Below are positions 1 to 11,700 of a stretch of DNA of 47,795 nt, piece after piece. This DNA comes from Pirellulaceae bacterium (lineage in GTDB: Bacteria > Planctomycetota > Planctomycetia > Pirellulales > Pirellulaceae). The translations under genes were made by a program, and so were the position numbers. Within the stretch, counting starts at the first letter, position 1. Each line of letters opens with the position of its first letter. Under the pieces are notes generated by a model. The model was not told where the DNA came from, ran no database searches, and saw only the letters and a list, made by a program, of their open reading frames with translations. The stretch lies in assembly GCA_020852965.1 (NCBI GenBank), contig JADYZV010000038.1, positions 1 to 47,795 on the forward strand. Reading direction: 5' to 3'.

Positions 1-6
1 CAGTGT

Positions 7-38
<32 letters not shown>

Positions 39-124
39 TTTTGGGGCGGGGTGTTGCGGCTGCTACCAACACAGGTGACTGACTGACATCGCCGGCTCGC
101 AATGATACTGGCAGGCTCCCGGTT

Positions 125-140
125 TCGTGCTCGAGCACGA
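125..140. other. 16-bp perfect palindrome TCGTGCTCGAGCACGA
   Basis: This is a perfect self-complementary 16-mer in the 264-bp region downstream of the dockerin protein gene. It could be an operator or part of a transcript end. No T-tract follows on either strand. Nothing else is recognisable in bases 38-264. Confidence 0.5.
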
Positions 141-264
141 TAGTATTCAACGCAAGATCTCCGTGCTTTCGAAGTCGGCAAAATACGCAAGTGCGGAGGC
201 ACCGACGGCACGTTGGCGGATTGAAGAGTCGATTGTCCGCCACCGTAACCGTAAACCGATCTGC

Positions 265-2658
265 TCAGTACGAAGTAAGCAATTCGTCCCAACCATCTTG
301 GTCGTCATCCAATTGCGCAAGTAAACCATCGATAGGGAATGTATCGATAGGAGCGGCCATCGGGGGATCGGCAGCGAATGCGACAGGGGTCTGGCTCGGT
401 TCGCCCTCACCACCGCGACCTGCGGCGCTGTGTGCGTTAATGTAATTGATTACTTGCAACACATCATTAGCCGTCAGCAAGCCGTCGGCATTGGTATCGA
501 TATACGGAGGAAAGGGAAGGTTGCTCCCGAGAAGCGAGCGCGCGCCACCGCGATTGAGCTCGTTGATTATCAGCAGCGCATCGATAGGGGTAATCAGGCC
601 ATCGTCGTTTACGTCAACGGGATCGCGTTCATTGTGCCAGAGGTGGGTTGCGGAGGCGAAGCCAAAGTCGACATTGAGCGTGGCAGCGCCGGCGAACACG
701 GCCTCGGAGCGGATGGCGGGATGTGGATCGAGGGGCTGATTGTCGCCCAGGGCGGTTGCTCGGACGGTATAGTTACCGGAGGGAAGGGCAGGGAAGCTAT
801 AGGTCCCTAGCGGTCCAGTGGTCGTGACTGACTGGGGGCCAAATTGAAGGTTGTCCAGTTTAATGCTGAAATTGCCATAGCCACCGACGATGATATAGGC
901 GATGTCGACGGCGGGCCGCGTGATCGTCATCGTTTCGACCTGTCCGCTACCTAGCGGAGCGGTCGTGTAGCGTTCGAGCAATTCGCCCGCCGCGTTGTAG
1001 GCTTCCAATCTTCCGATCGCATTGTTCACCGGCGCGATGGCGTCGATCTGCACCACGCCTGTCGGAGTGGCAAAGTTAGCTTGGAGCCGTCGCGTTACCG
1101 AGTTCCACAGCGAGGTGAATGTCTGGCTCGACTTGGAAAAGCCTTGAAAGTTCTGAGTGCCAGTGCTAGTACCTGTACCGGTGATCGCCGCCACGCGCCC
1201 GTCGCTATCGGTTCCTACTGAACTCAGCGCTAGCTTGGGATTGAAACCAGGAGGCAAGATATCTCCCGGCAAGTCATCGGGTTCAATGACGGTGCGCAGC
1301 GACAGTGCCGCGCCCGAACCATCGATCAGCTCGACCGTCCAACCGGGTTGCCCGAATTCGCCCACATCGCGCAGGCCATTGTGATTGGCGTCGACCCAAA
1401 CAGCCCCATTGATTCCGGCTGTGGTTGCCGCATCGGCGCGGCTCAAATGGCCGACAAAAACATTGCTTACCACCGAAGTTTTCGAGTCGCGAGCACGGAT
1501 TTCAAGCTGCGTGGCCGAGCTGGGAACGGGGATGCTCAGGTCGAGCGGAGCCTGGGCAACATTGGGTAAGGCAACGGTCTGCCAAGGGCCGCCATCGAAG
1601 CGCACCTCGATTTCGCGAATGCGATTGATGGTGATGTCATTTCCCTGACCAGACGGATTTCGATTGGGGAGCGTGCGCACGGTGGCGTTGCCGACGAACT
1701 TGTAGTCACCACTGGCCGCATCCCAATAGCCGGTACCGGTAAGTTGGTGAGGCACGTCGAGCACATCGAAGACGCCATCCCCATCGCTATCCTGCCAGCC
1801 GACCATGGCCAAGGTACTGGCGGGTGATGTGTGCGTGGAGTAGGCAGTTTCGAGTAGAGTACTAGCCGCCATGATGCTCGGCTGCTGAACAAAGCCTGGG
1901 GTTGGATTGTTGGCCGCGTTCGTGTTTTGCGTGTTGTAGTAGCCTCGGAAATCGGAGTACGAGCCACCTCCCGCGTACTCGTCGCGAGCCCAAAACAGAT
2001 GTCCGGTCTCATGCGCGTAGGTCGAAGCGGGTCGTGTGGAAGGGACCACCATGAACAGCCCACCTGCAAACGAAAAGGCTTTGCTAAATGAGCCTCCTAC
2101 GGCAAACTGGCCGTCGCTATCATTTCGGCTGTCGACAACAAAAATCGTCATCGCCCAGTCGGTTCCCGACTTGACGCGCTGCGCGTTGTTGAAGGCCCGC
2201 ATGTCGGCTTCGAGACTGCTGGTGCGCTGGAAATCGATCGTATTCAAGAACTCGTTGGTCCAGAACGAATAATCGTTCGAGCGGCGGCTAATCGGCTCGT
2301 AGCTACTCGCTACCGGCGTGTCGGCATAGGCCGTATCGATGGTAAAGCTCAGCGGTGCCAGTGCACTTTGGGTCGCCAGCAGGTCGACCCACCAGTCGAG
2401 ACCCTCGCGAATATTGGCCATCACCTCTTGGATGTGCGTGGGGGTCCAGTTTTCAGTGCTAGCGTCGATCTGGCCATTGCTCTCCAGCAGCACGGGAGTG
2501 ACCACCACGCTACCGAGCATGAATTCGCCGGTATCAACGGTCGCGGCACCGAAGGGAAGACTCGTCAATAAGCGACGCGTCTCAAGCGGCTCCACGGACA
2601 GCGAGCGACAGCGGAGAGCTCGCAGCGGACTGCGTGAAATGCCTCTAGCTCTAACCAT
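265..2658 (-). CDS. Secreted LEPR-motif protein with HExxH metalloprotease motif, SdrD-B-like and dockerin domains
   Basis: This 797-aa surface protein starts at an ATG preceded by a strong purine-rich site (AGGGAGAGG, 8 nt upstream). Residues 21-31 carry the planctomycete leader motif VEPLETRRLL. Residues 50-300 look like a metallopeptidase domain. H216-E-T-G-H220, followed by ARDEY, fits the zinc-binding HExxH motif with a nearby acidic third ligand. Around residues 420-460 a segment GAVWVDANHNGLRD resembles SdrD B-like Ca-binding repeats. Two dockerin-type Ca loops (DVNDDGLITPIDAL, about residue 679, and DTNADGLLTANDVL, about 718) close the protein. By family knowledge, dockerins bind cohesins or anchor large surface assemblies; protease activity is an inference from the motif. 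The gene lies 45 bp downstream of the giant gene in the same orientation, so the two may be cotranscribed. Confidence 0.85.
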   Translation of the reverse strand: MVRARGISRSPLRALRCRSLSVEPLETRRLLTSLPFGAATVDTGEFMLGSVVVTPVLLESNGQIDASTENWTPTHIQEVMANIREGLDWWVDLLATQSALAPLSFTIDTAYADTPVASSYEPISRRSNDYSFWTNEFLNTIDFQRTSSLEADMRAFNNAQRVKSGTDWAMTIFVVDSRNDSDGQFAVGGSFSKAFSFAGGLFMVVPSTRPASTYAHETGHLFWARDEYAGGGSYSDFRGYYNTQNTNAANNPTPGFVQQPSIMAASTLLETAYSTHTSPASTLAMVGWQDSDGDGVFDVLDVPHQLTGTGYWDAASGDYKFVGNATVRTLPNRNPSGQGNDITINRIREIEVRFDGGPWQTVALPNVAQAPLDLSIPVPSSATQLEIRARDSKTSVVSNVFVGHLSRADAATTAGINGAVWVDANHNGLRDVGEFGQPGWTVELIDGSGAALSLRTVIEPDDLPGDILPPGFNPKLALSSVGTDSDGRVAAITGTGTSTGTQNFQGFSKSSQTFTSLWNSVTRRLQANFATPTGVVQIDAIAPVNNAIGRLEAYNAAGELLERYTTAPLGSGQVETMTITRPAVDIAYIIVGGYGNFSIKLDNLQFGPQSVTTTGPLGTYSFPALPSGNYTVRATALGDNQPLDPHPAIRSEAVFAGAATLNVDFGFASATHLWHNERDPVDVNDDGLITPIDALLIINELNRGGARSLLGSNLPFPPYIDTNADGLLTANDVLQVINYINAHSAAGRGGEGEPSQTPVAFAADPPMAAPIDTFPIDGLLAQLDDDQDGWDELLTSY

Positions 2659-2703
2659 CGGTGCTGCCTCTCCCTGCTCACGCTGCGTACTACCATCAGT
2701 CCA

Positions 2704-5700
2704 TTATATCTTACCTAACAGATCATCGATCAGCAGATCGGTCAAATCTCCCGCTATCGACTCGTCGCCGTCGTGATGATCGTTCAAACCGGCCCAGAAG
2801 TCATCGACCGAAATTGCGACCGCCTCAGAAGCGACAGAAGCGGCAATATCGGAATCGTCCTCCGTGCTGTCCAGCAGGGCTTGATCGTGCGTCGAATTCC
2901 CCGTTTCGCCGCGCTGAGCCAGGCGTGGACGTAGTACGTCTGCCAGCCCTCCAGCCCAATTGCTGGCTAGAACGGTTTGTTCCCCGATACCCAGCTCGCC
3001 TTCGGCTACCAGCCCGGGCGATGTGCCCGCTTCGCCTTCACCCGAGGCGCGAGGTCGCGAGTTGAGGTAGTTGATAAGAGTCAAAACATCGTTCGGCGTA
3101 ACCAGCCCGTCACCGTTGACATCCACGAAAGGTGGCAAGCCAGTAGCATCGGCCAGGTTCAAAACCTTCGGCGCAGTGGGGGTGTTGAGATAGTTGATGA
3201 CCTGCAATACGTCGATTGGCGACACGAAGCCGTCACCGTTGACATCCAAGCCATTGCCCAAGCTGTCGAGTATTCCGTTGGGATTGTAAAAAGGATTGGC
3301 CAAAATATTGACCTGATAGTCTTCCACTTCGCCATCGGGTGCGGAACCAATGGCGGACGCAACTGCGCTCGAACTGGTACTCAAGCGAACGCGAGCGTAG
3401 GTCTCGCCGATCTTGGTTCGCGCCGGACCGCTACCATCGCTCGTGCTGCGTGGAATCGTGAAAGCCACGGTAGTTGTCCCTGCAGCCACCGGTAGGGAAC
3501 TGGCGACGCGTTCTGTGTCCGCGAAGATACCGTTACCATCGAAGTCGATCCACATCGAAGCGTAGGCAGCTTGTCCGGTGGTGTTGGTGACCGACAGCGT
3601 GACGCTGGTCTGGAACGCCGCGTAGATCGGCGAGAAGATTACGCCATCGTCACCAATATCGGCGTCGTCGCGACGTGCGTCGGCGTCCGGTGTAACCGTG
3701 GCTCCCAAACTCAAACCGTCGACCACCTTGTGCCGAGGACCATTTTCGGTGTTTGATGTCAAATAGGGCACCGGTGCGTCGCCGTAGTCGAGCCCTTCGC
3801 CTTGGAAAATGGTCAGCGTGGTCGTGCCGTCAGGCTGGTTGGCTTTCAATGGGTTGCCAGCCAGGTCACGAATCGGGCCGATGTCTGAAGCACCAGTGCC
3901 GGAGACACTAGTCGCTCCTAAAATCAAGACTTGAGATCCCAATTGCGTGACAATCACACCGGGTAGATTCTGAGCGTCAATGGCCGCCTTGATCAAAGCA
4001 GCATACGTTTCCGCTGTTTGACCGGCTGTAATGGTGACGGGAATTGCAACTGCTGCGGGTTGCCCAGCTTGGCCGCTTTGCGAAAGTACGGTGAGCGTCA
4101 TATCCAGCACGGTGTTGGCATCACCACCAATCGTGATCAAGCCGCCGCCAGCATGCATCGGGGTCAGCCCTATCGAGGCGGCATTGATCGCAGTCACTAG
4201 GGCGGTGGCCACCGTCTGCAGGTTGGCCCCGACTGCGAAGCGAACGGGCTTGTTTCCGTTGGTAACCGAGTTGTTGGTGTCGATCTCAAAAGTTACCGGC
4301 GTACCGGTGCGGTTGATGGTAAACGTCTGACCGTCTTCCAGCCCAATCGGCTGTCCGGCGCTCAGTGGAATCTGAATTCCGAAGCCGGTTTGTACGCCAG
4401 TCTTTCCGGTCAGGATCAGACCACTATCGACCGGATCGATTGAGACCTGACGCGAGCCTTGAATTTGCAAAGTTCCAGGTGCCACTTCTTTCACGTTGAC
4501 GTTTAGCAATGCTCCCTTGATCGACGTCTCAATCAATCGCGCCACACTCTCAGGGGTTGTCGCCGATGTAATGTCGATGGCTCGATTGCCGCTGGTTACG
4601 CTGCCATCCAAGTCGATTTCAAACACGACTCGTCGCGCACCATCGTCGATTGCGAAGGTCTTACCGTCGAGTACGCTGGGGTCGGCGGGGAGGCTGGGGT
4701 CGATGGGGTTGGGGGGGAGCGCGGGTACTGTCAACAGATAGCCGTATTCGAGCTCGAAAATAGTCTGCTTACTGGTATTGTCGACGATAGATAGTTGAGC
4801 ACCATCGATGTATGTCGGCTGCGCAGTCACCGCAGCAGCCGGCGAATTGAGGAAACGAATCGTGTAAACACTTTCGGGTTCCCAAATGCCAGCCAATGGC
4901 GTCAGGCGAATAATGCCGTTGGTTGCATCGAAGCCAAACACATAGTCCGTTCCCTGGATCAAGGGTTGGTTCTGCAACCGCACGCCGTCGACGATTTTGG
5001 GACCGTAGAGGATGACCGAAGATGCAGACACGGTAGCCGGATCGACACCGGACCCCAAGGCAGGGTCACTCGGTTCAATTCCATCGACGATGTGAATATC
5101 GAAGTAGTTGAGCATGCCACCGGTCAGTTCCACGACTCCCGAGGCTGGATTACCATCGCGTCCTGCGAAGTCGTTGTCGACTGGGTTGAGCAGCACCAAG
5201 GATGGTCCCACGAAGTCAGCACGGTCCGAGGCACCGCGATCTTTGAAGACATTTTCTCCGAGACCGCCCGGTGATTCAACCGTAGGGTCATCGGAACGCA
5301 GTTGGCCGTTGATGTCGTACTGTGGGGCTAGGATTGGCGAAGCCGCGATACCCAGCGGTTGTTTGACCGCCAACAGCGAAGTGCGGTCTTGTAGCGAATC
5401 GATACTGCTATCAATCAGCAGCGAATTGGTAGCAGGGTATAGATTGCCGGTAGTCGGATCGACGAATAGACTCGTGGAGTCAGGGACCGTAAGAGGGAAT
5501 TGGCCAAGCGTAGCGTTTCCGGGCGCATTGGTATTGCGATAGAAAACAGTGCCACCGATGACCGTGCGTTGATAGACCACGCCACCAATATTGGTCGAGG
5601 TGCTCGATGCGTCCACATCAATGGCCGTGGTCGCATTGGCGATCACATTATTGAGCAGCGTGGCCGCGGAGTTGTTCTCCACCACAATTCCTCGACCGCT

Positions 5701-8700
5701 CGCCGTGTAGACGGGCGAGTCCGAAGTTCCAGTGACCGTACCGCCGAGAATGGTGTTGTTAACCAAACGTACGAAAGGTATAGCCGAGCGAGGCACACCT
5801 GCGGTGACGGACTCACCACTGACACGAATTCCGCCGAATTCATTTGGGTCACCTGGGGTACTGCCATTGAGGACGATCTCGCTATTCATCACCACGGCAC
5901 CAGGGGCCAGGCCGTCCACGTTGAGCGTAACCGTATTGCGCGGTGTTCCGAGCAGCGATGCACCGGTCACTGAATCGCGACCTGGAGCGGCGATGTCAAT
6001 TCCGAATTTTGCCGAGTTGGAAACCTTCGTGCCGTTGATGACGATCTGTCCCTGCGGACGAGCGCGATTCGATGTGCCTGTACCGCTCGATTGGATCGTT
6101 TGTCCGATCGAGTCGGGTACGCTCACCGAGGCTTGGCCGATTAAGATGACGGTATCGCTGGTGGCACCGATACGATCGTTGTTGAGCAAGTTGGCCGAAA
6201 CCTTCAAACGCGACTGGATGGCGTTCGAGTTGATAATGTCGCGTACTCGAGCGGCGATGACTTTGCCACTTTCCGAGCGACGCGTACCGCTGACCGGATC
6301 AAAAATGGACGTACTGTACGGAACGGCGATGTGGCCGGGCAGTACCGACTTGGTATCGTTGAGATTGTCCATCTCGAAGGTCAACACGGTCGAGCCATCG
6401 CTGACGGTGAAGGTATTACCAGCCACGATCGATGCGGCCGAGTTGAACTGGATCGCAAGTCCTGGAGCTTGCAGCGCATCGGGTTCGAAGGCGCGAACCA
6501 ATTCGAGAGTAACCTCGTCAGGCAATAGCGCGTAGCCGTATGTATCCCCTCCACGAATCTCGAATTGGTAAGGACCGACGAGGATTTCGACCCCTCCCTG
6601 ATCGGCGTCGTGCTGGGACGGATTGGCTAACAAATCTTGTGGATCGGCAACAAATACATCATCCGCGCCGATGATTGGCGAATTGAGCGCCATTTCACCA
6701 CGGCCCGCTAAGCCGATGATGAAGTCGTCCAGATAGACCCCTTCAAAGGCGTTTTGCTGGGCCCCCAGAGCCCCCGGGTTGCCGTTGCTGGTTGTGCCGT
6801 CTGCGTTTGTCCCCGTGTTAAAGGCGCCGAAGGCGTCGCCGATGAAGTTGGTCGTTCCGCCAAATGGGCCAGGGGAGAAGTCGCTCAGCGACGGTACGCG
6901 TTGCCCGCTAAGTGGATCCAATTCATACAAGTTGCGGTTGAGCAGCCCAGTTAGATCGACCACGTTGCTGCGTACCTGATAGGCTGCAGTCGTTCCCTCT
7001 GCAAAACGGTTAGCAAGGCTAGTTTGCAGCGCGACGGCCACCTCCTCAGCGGTCATGTCCAGGCGGACCGAGACGGGGATACCGCTCGCACCATTGGCAC
7101 CTTGCAACACCAAGGGAGAACCGGCTGGTAGTACAACCGTGGTCGCACCGATGAGCTGCACGCGGTTGCCAACCGCCACCGGCGCAAACGTGGCAGGCAG
7201 ACCGGCGGCCCCTAGCATCGCAGTCCGAAGTTGCTGAGCAACTTGTGTGGCTGTCATGTCATTGGTTATCACGACCGCTACGTCTGGCGCCACTACGCTG
7301 GCAGCCGAATCGGTAAACACGAAATCCACACCGTCCACGCTCACACGCGAGCCGTTGGTGATGGACGAAGCACTCGGCAAGTTCAGCGACATCCCCATGT
7401 CGATCTCGAACGTTTCTCCATTGAGACTCAATGTCTCGCCATCGACCAAGCGCTCGCCGCTGATAGTGCGAATCTCAGGGCCCTTGCCGCCGGGAAGCCC
7501 AAAGCCAAAGCCACCATAGGTCGAGAACTCGACTCGAATTCGCACGTTGCTCTTGCCTGCCAGTGCATCGAGCGGCACTCGAGCTTGGCGGAAGTTGGTT
7601 TGGTTTCCGAACAAAGGTTGTGTTTCACGGTTGCCCGTCAAGCGATAGTCGAACTCGTCGTCAAACGGGTTGCGATTGTTGACGTTCCGATTCTGGTTGG
7701 CGATGTCATTGTTCGTCGCCAACAAGACCCATTTGCCGTCTTCACCTGCGCCGTAGACTCGTAGCGCATCGCGCATGTAATCGTCGGCGGTGGTGCCTAG
7801 GCCACGGTCGGACAAGGTTGACTCACCATCGAAGCGGTAGGTGAAATAGAGTGTAGGTAGCGAGCCAGCGGTAATACTTGATAGATCAATCGGAGCGCTT
7901 TCGATCGCCCCGGCAGCTCCTCCCGCGAAGTTATAACTGTTCGACAGGCCGGTGGCATTGAGTCCGGTCAAGTCTCCTAATCCGGTTGCTACAGAGCTGC
8001 CGTTGGCACCGGGCGATTGGAAGCCAAAGTACAGGCTTTGTCCGCCAAAGAAGGCGGCGCGTGAGTTATTCGGGGTTTCAGGTAGGCCGTGTCCATCGTC
8101 TTCATTGCGATTGCCGCTGACGTGCCACAGATTGAAGTCGAGATTCGACATGGCTAAGCCTGTAGCGCCAGCCAATAGTGTATTGGCGACGCTGGTGGCG
8201 CCGTTTTTGAATACCGGCATGAGTTTTCCGCTCGTGTCGAAGGCGTGAATGGTCCCTTGCGAGTCGATGCCAAACAGAATCTGTGCCAGATCGCCATTCT
8301 GCGCGTGGACTGGACCCTCCACCAAGCCAGAGAATTGAATTCCCTTTAGGTCGTATGAGCCTTCGAGATAGTCGCCTACATTTCCACCACCAAAGCCAAG
8401 CGGATTGTTGACAACGTATAATCCACCCTTATCGCTAACCGCATACATCTGGCCATTGATGAACGCATTTCCGGTGATAATTCCTCCTGGGGCAACACCA
8501 TAGCCGGCCAGTGGTCCCGAGTTTTCTAGCGTGGCACCACCCCCCAATTGCACGCGATCGGTTGCGGCAGGATTGACCGCAGCTACCAAACCTGGGAAGC
8601 CCGAGCTGTTGATGGCATCCACGATCCGCTGGGCGACCACTTGGGCCGTATCGGAAGCAAGTACCGGAACCAGCGCACTTCCTGGCGTGCCTGGATTTCC

Positions 8701-11700
8701 GAGGCTAGTCAGGACGCCAGCAGTCTGCAACTGCGTGAAGGTGCCGGTCGTTGCCCCGCCGAAGTTCATTCTTCCCGCCTCGTAGGAGACAGTGATTCCG
8801 GCGGGCATCGCCGCTGCGATCGCGTCGACGAACTGGCGAACGGTGGGTCCGGCAACAATCGGTACGCGCACGGCACCGGGGGTCACGCTGGGTACCGCCG
8901 AAGTGTCGAACTCGTAGGTTACCCCATCGAGGATGAAACGCATGCCATCGGTCACTGGCAATACGGTGTCGGGATTGGCGCTCAGCCGCACTTCGGGGCC
9001 AAGATCGAATTCGAATCGTCGCAGTACGTTCCCGCTATCGCGAATGACAAACCCATCGCCGTTGGCGATAACATTCGTATAGCCTGTTGCGGTCGTCTTG
9101 GTCACTTCTCGCGCCACCAACTCACTGGCTTCCCTGATGATGTTGCCCGCCGCGTCGAGCGTAAAAGTCTCGATATATCCGTGATCGCGAATCGCAGTTC
9201 CCGCTCCGAGGCCGACAGCCAAGTCGGTTTTGTCGGCTGCTGGAGCACTGGTCGCCGCGCCGGTAAGTTCGTCGAATTCGTAGATCACATTGCTAAAGTA
9301 GCTTGGACCAGGGCGGGTAGTGCCCGGCAACCCCGTGTTGTTGTCATTGATGAAACGAGCGTTGGAGTAGTAGGCCGGTTCGTAGCCCTGAGGCGACGGT
9401 CGGCTGCCGATGGCAAACCCGCGTTCTTGACCGCCGAGAATCGTGAATGTTAGAGCTTCAATATTGAAACCATCGTCGCTAGCCGCTACCGTGGGAGCGC
9501 CGCCACCGGCGGGAAATGTCAGATGTGAAGTCTGTAGACCAAACTGCCCGACGTCGGTGAGCGCACCGGTCCCCGTGTCAATGGTGAAGTAGTGGGTTAA
9601 CGTGTCCCTGTCCGTGGTGGCAGGGAAGATTTGTTCGATGGTACGGTCAAAGCCCGCCAGCGTACCATTAGGGCGGAAGTCGATATCTCGCAAGTCTTTA
9701 CCGTCGCGGGAGACTTGGCTGCGGATTTCGCCCGTAAACGGATTGACGAGGTACAGACTGGTCAATTCTCGGCCCACGTCGCGACTGACATACATCACCA
9801 CGTCACCCAGCGTGTAGTCGATGATCGAGTCATTGGTCGTGTCGTAGATCGTCGTCCCGTCAAACTTGCCCGCTGTTGGAAACAGGATTGGAATGATCGG
9901 AGGTGTTGCCGTCGAGGCATTTTGGATCTCAATGTGATCCTCGGCGATCAAGCGAATGCCTTCGAGCGGTTGTAGTCGCAGGGCGGCATTGGCCGAATTG
10001 CGATTGGTATAGGCATCCATCATTCCAGGAACCATGTCGCTGTTGGTGACCGCTAAGAAATAGCGCCCTGCTGGAATGCCCCCGGTCGTCGTATCCGCAC
10101 CTTCTATAGTTTGGGTTGGAAATTCGTAGGGACCGAGGAACGGATCTTTGATCCCGGCCGAGCCGCGATCCAACTCCGAATTTCCCGCATTGGGGCTGGA
10201 TTGATCACCGGCCAAATCGCTTCCCAGCCCGCCGAGTACTAGATGGCCCGCCGCATCGAATACGTACAACGAGACGTCGGGTCGTCCAATGCCGTCGGCA
10301 TAATCGACGTCGATGATCGTCGAGAAATATTGACGAAGTAGAACCGGAGAAATCTTTTCGTACGTCAAGTCGAACGAATACCAATCGACGTCAGTAAAGC
10401 TGTCCAGATTACCGGCCACGCTGATCGCTTGGCGATTGGTCGCTAATAGATTACCCAATGCTTGTGCGTTGGCGAAGGTGTTGTTCGGCACTGCCCCGAC
10501 GCCTGTTTCAGGTCGCTCGCCGTTTTCACCCAGCAACGGCGAATTGTTAGGGACACCTACCAACTTGATGCCAGTGTCTGCAAAACGAATATTGCCGTAA
10601 TTGATTCCCGAACCGGGCACTTCGTCCACTTCGTTCAAGCGTACTTGCAACTGATAACGACCCGAAGTCAATCCTGCATGCAACAGAGCGGGATCGCGCA
10701 AGGCAGCCGGATCCGCAGTGGAGGTAGCCAAGTTGCTGCTGCGGATGCGAATGTGGTAAAGGTTATTCGAACCGGCCGAACCGGGAAGAATGATTCGAAG
10801 CCCCGCATCCTTGGAATTGGTACTGTACAAATCCTTCGGTTCGCCCTGTGCGCTTTGATAGTAGAACGCCGTGGCACTCTTGCGCAGTGAGTGAACGGAT
10901 TCTGCGGCCAGCTCGGCTGCCTTGTACAACTTGCTCGGATCGGCCTCTTCTGCATACGAATTGTCGGATAGCGCCAATGTACGGCCATTGGCGTCGACCA
11001 ACTCAATCACCGTATCGAGCGCGCTATCGGTGCGATCGATATCGAACCAAACCTCGGTGCCGGCGGTAGCATTGAAGCTATACACGTCGACATCGCTTGG
11101 CGCCGAGATGACCCCGCCAAGCTGAAAGCCGAGACGTTGGTTTTCATCGCCCGATTTTTCATTGGGGGCCAAGGTTCCCAGGTACTGCGCCTGCGCGGTG
11201 GTGTCGTTGGCCGCAGGTGCGCCAGCCCGAGACGATTCACGCTCCGAGGTGAGCAGCACATTGCGGTCGTTGCTATAGGTCTCGAGCAACAATCCGCGCC
11301 AATCTCCGGCAGTCCCTGTACTGGCACCGTCGTTATTGGTGTCTACCAGCGGTTGTCCCGTCGACGTGAATCCTGCACCGGCCGAATCGTCACTTAACGA
11401 AGTCATTACCACTGGATAATTGGGAGTGCCCACCAGTTGAATCGAACCACCGATGCGATTGGCGTTGTCGAGCACGGTACCGGTAGCCGTCAGGCCGGCG
11501 TCGGTTCCGGAGAATTTGACGACCAGACTCTGCTCGGCGGAGCTGACCAGTCGCAGACCACCGTAGTGTTGGAAATCAGGCACAACAATATTGCCTTGGA
11601 CCACGTGCACAACATCCGTATCGTCCCATACCCCTTCGGTCGTCAGATTGCCGGGACGAACAACTAGGCCATTGATCGGCTGTGCACCAGGCGCTGCATT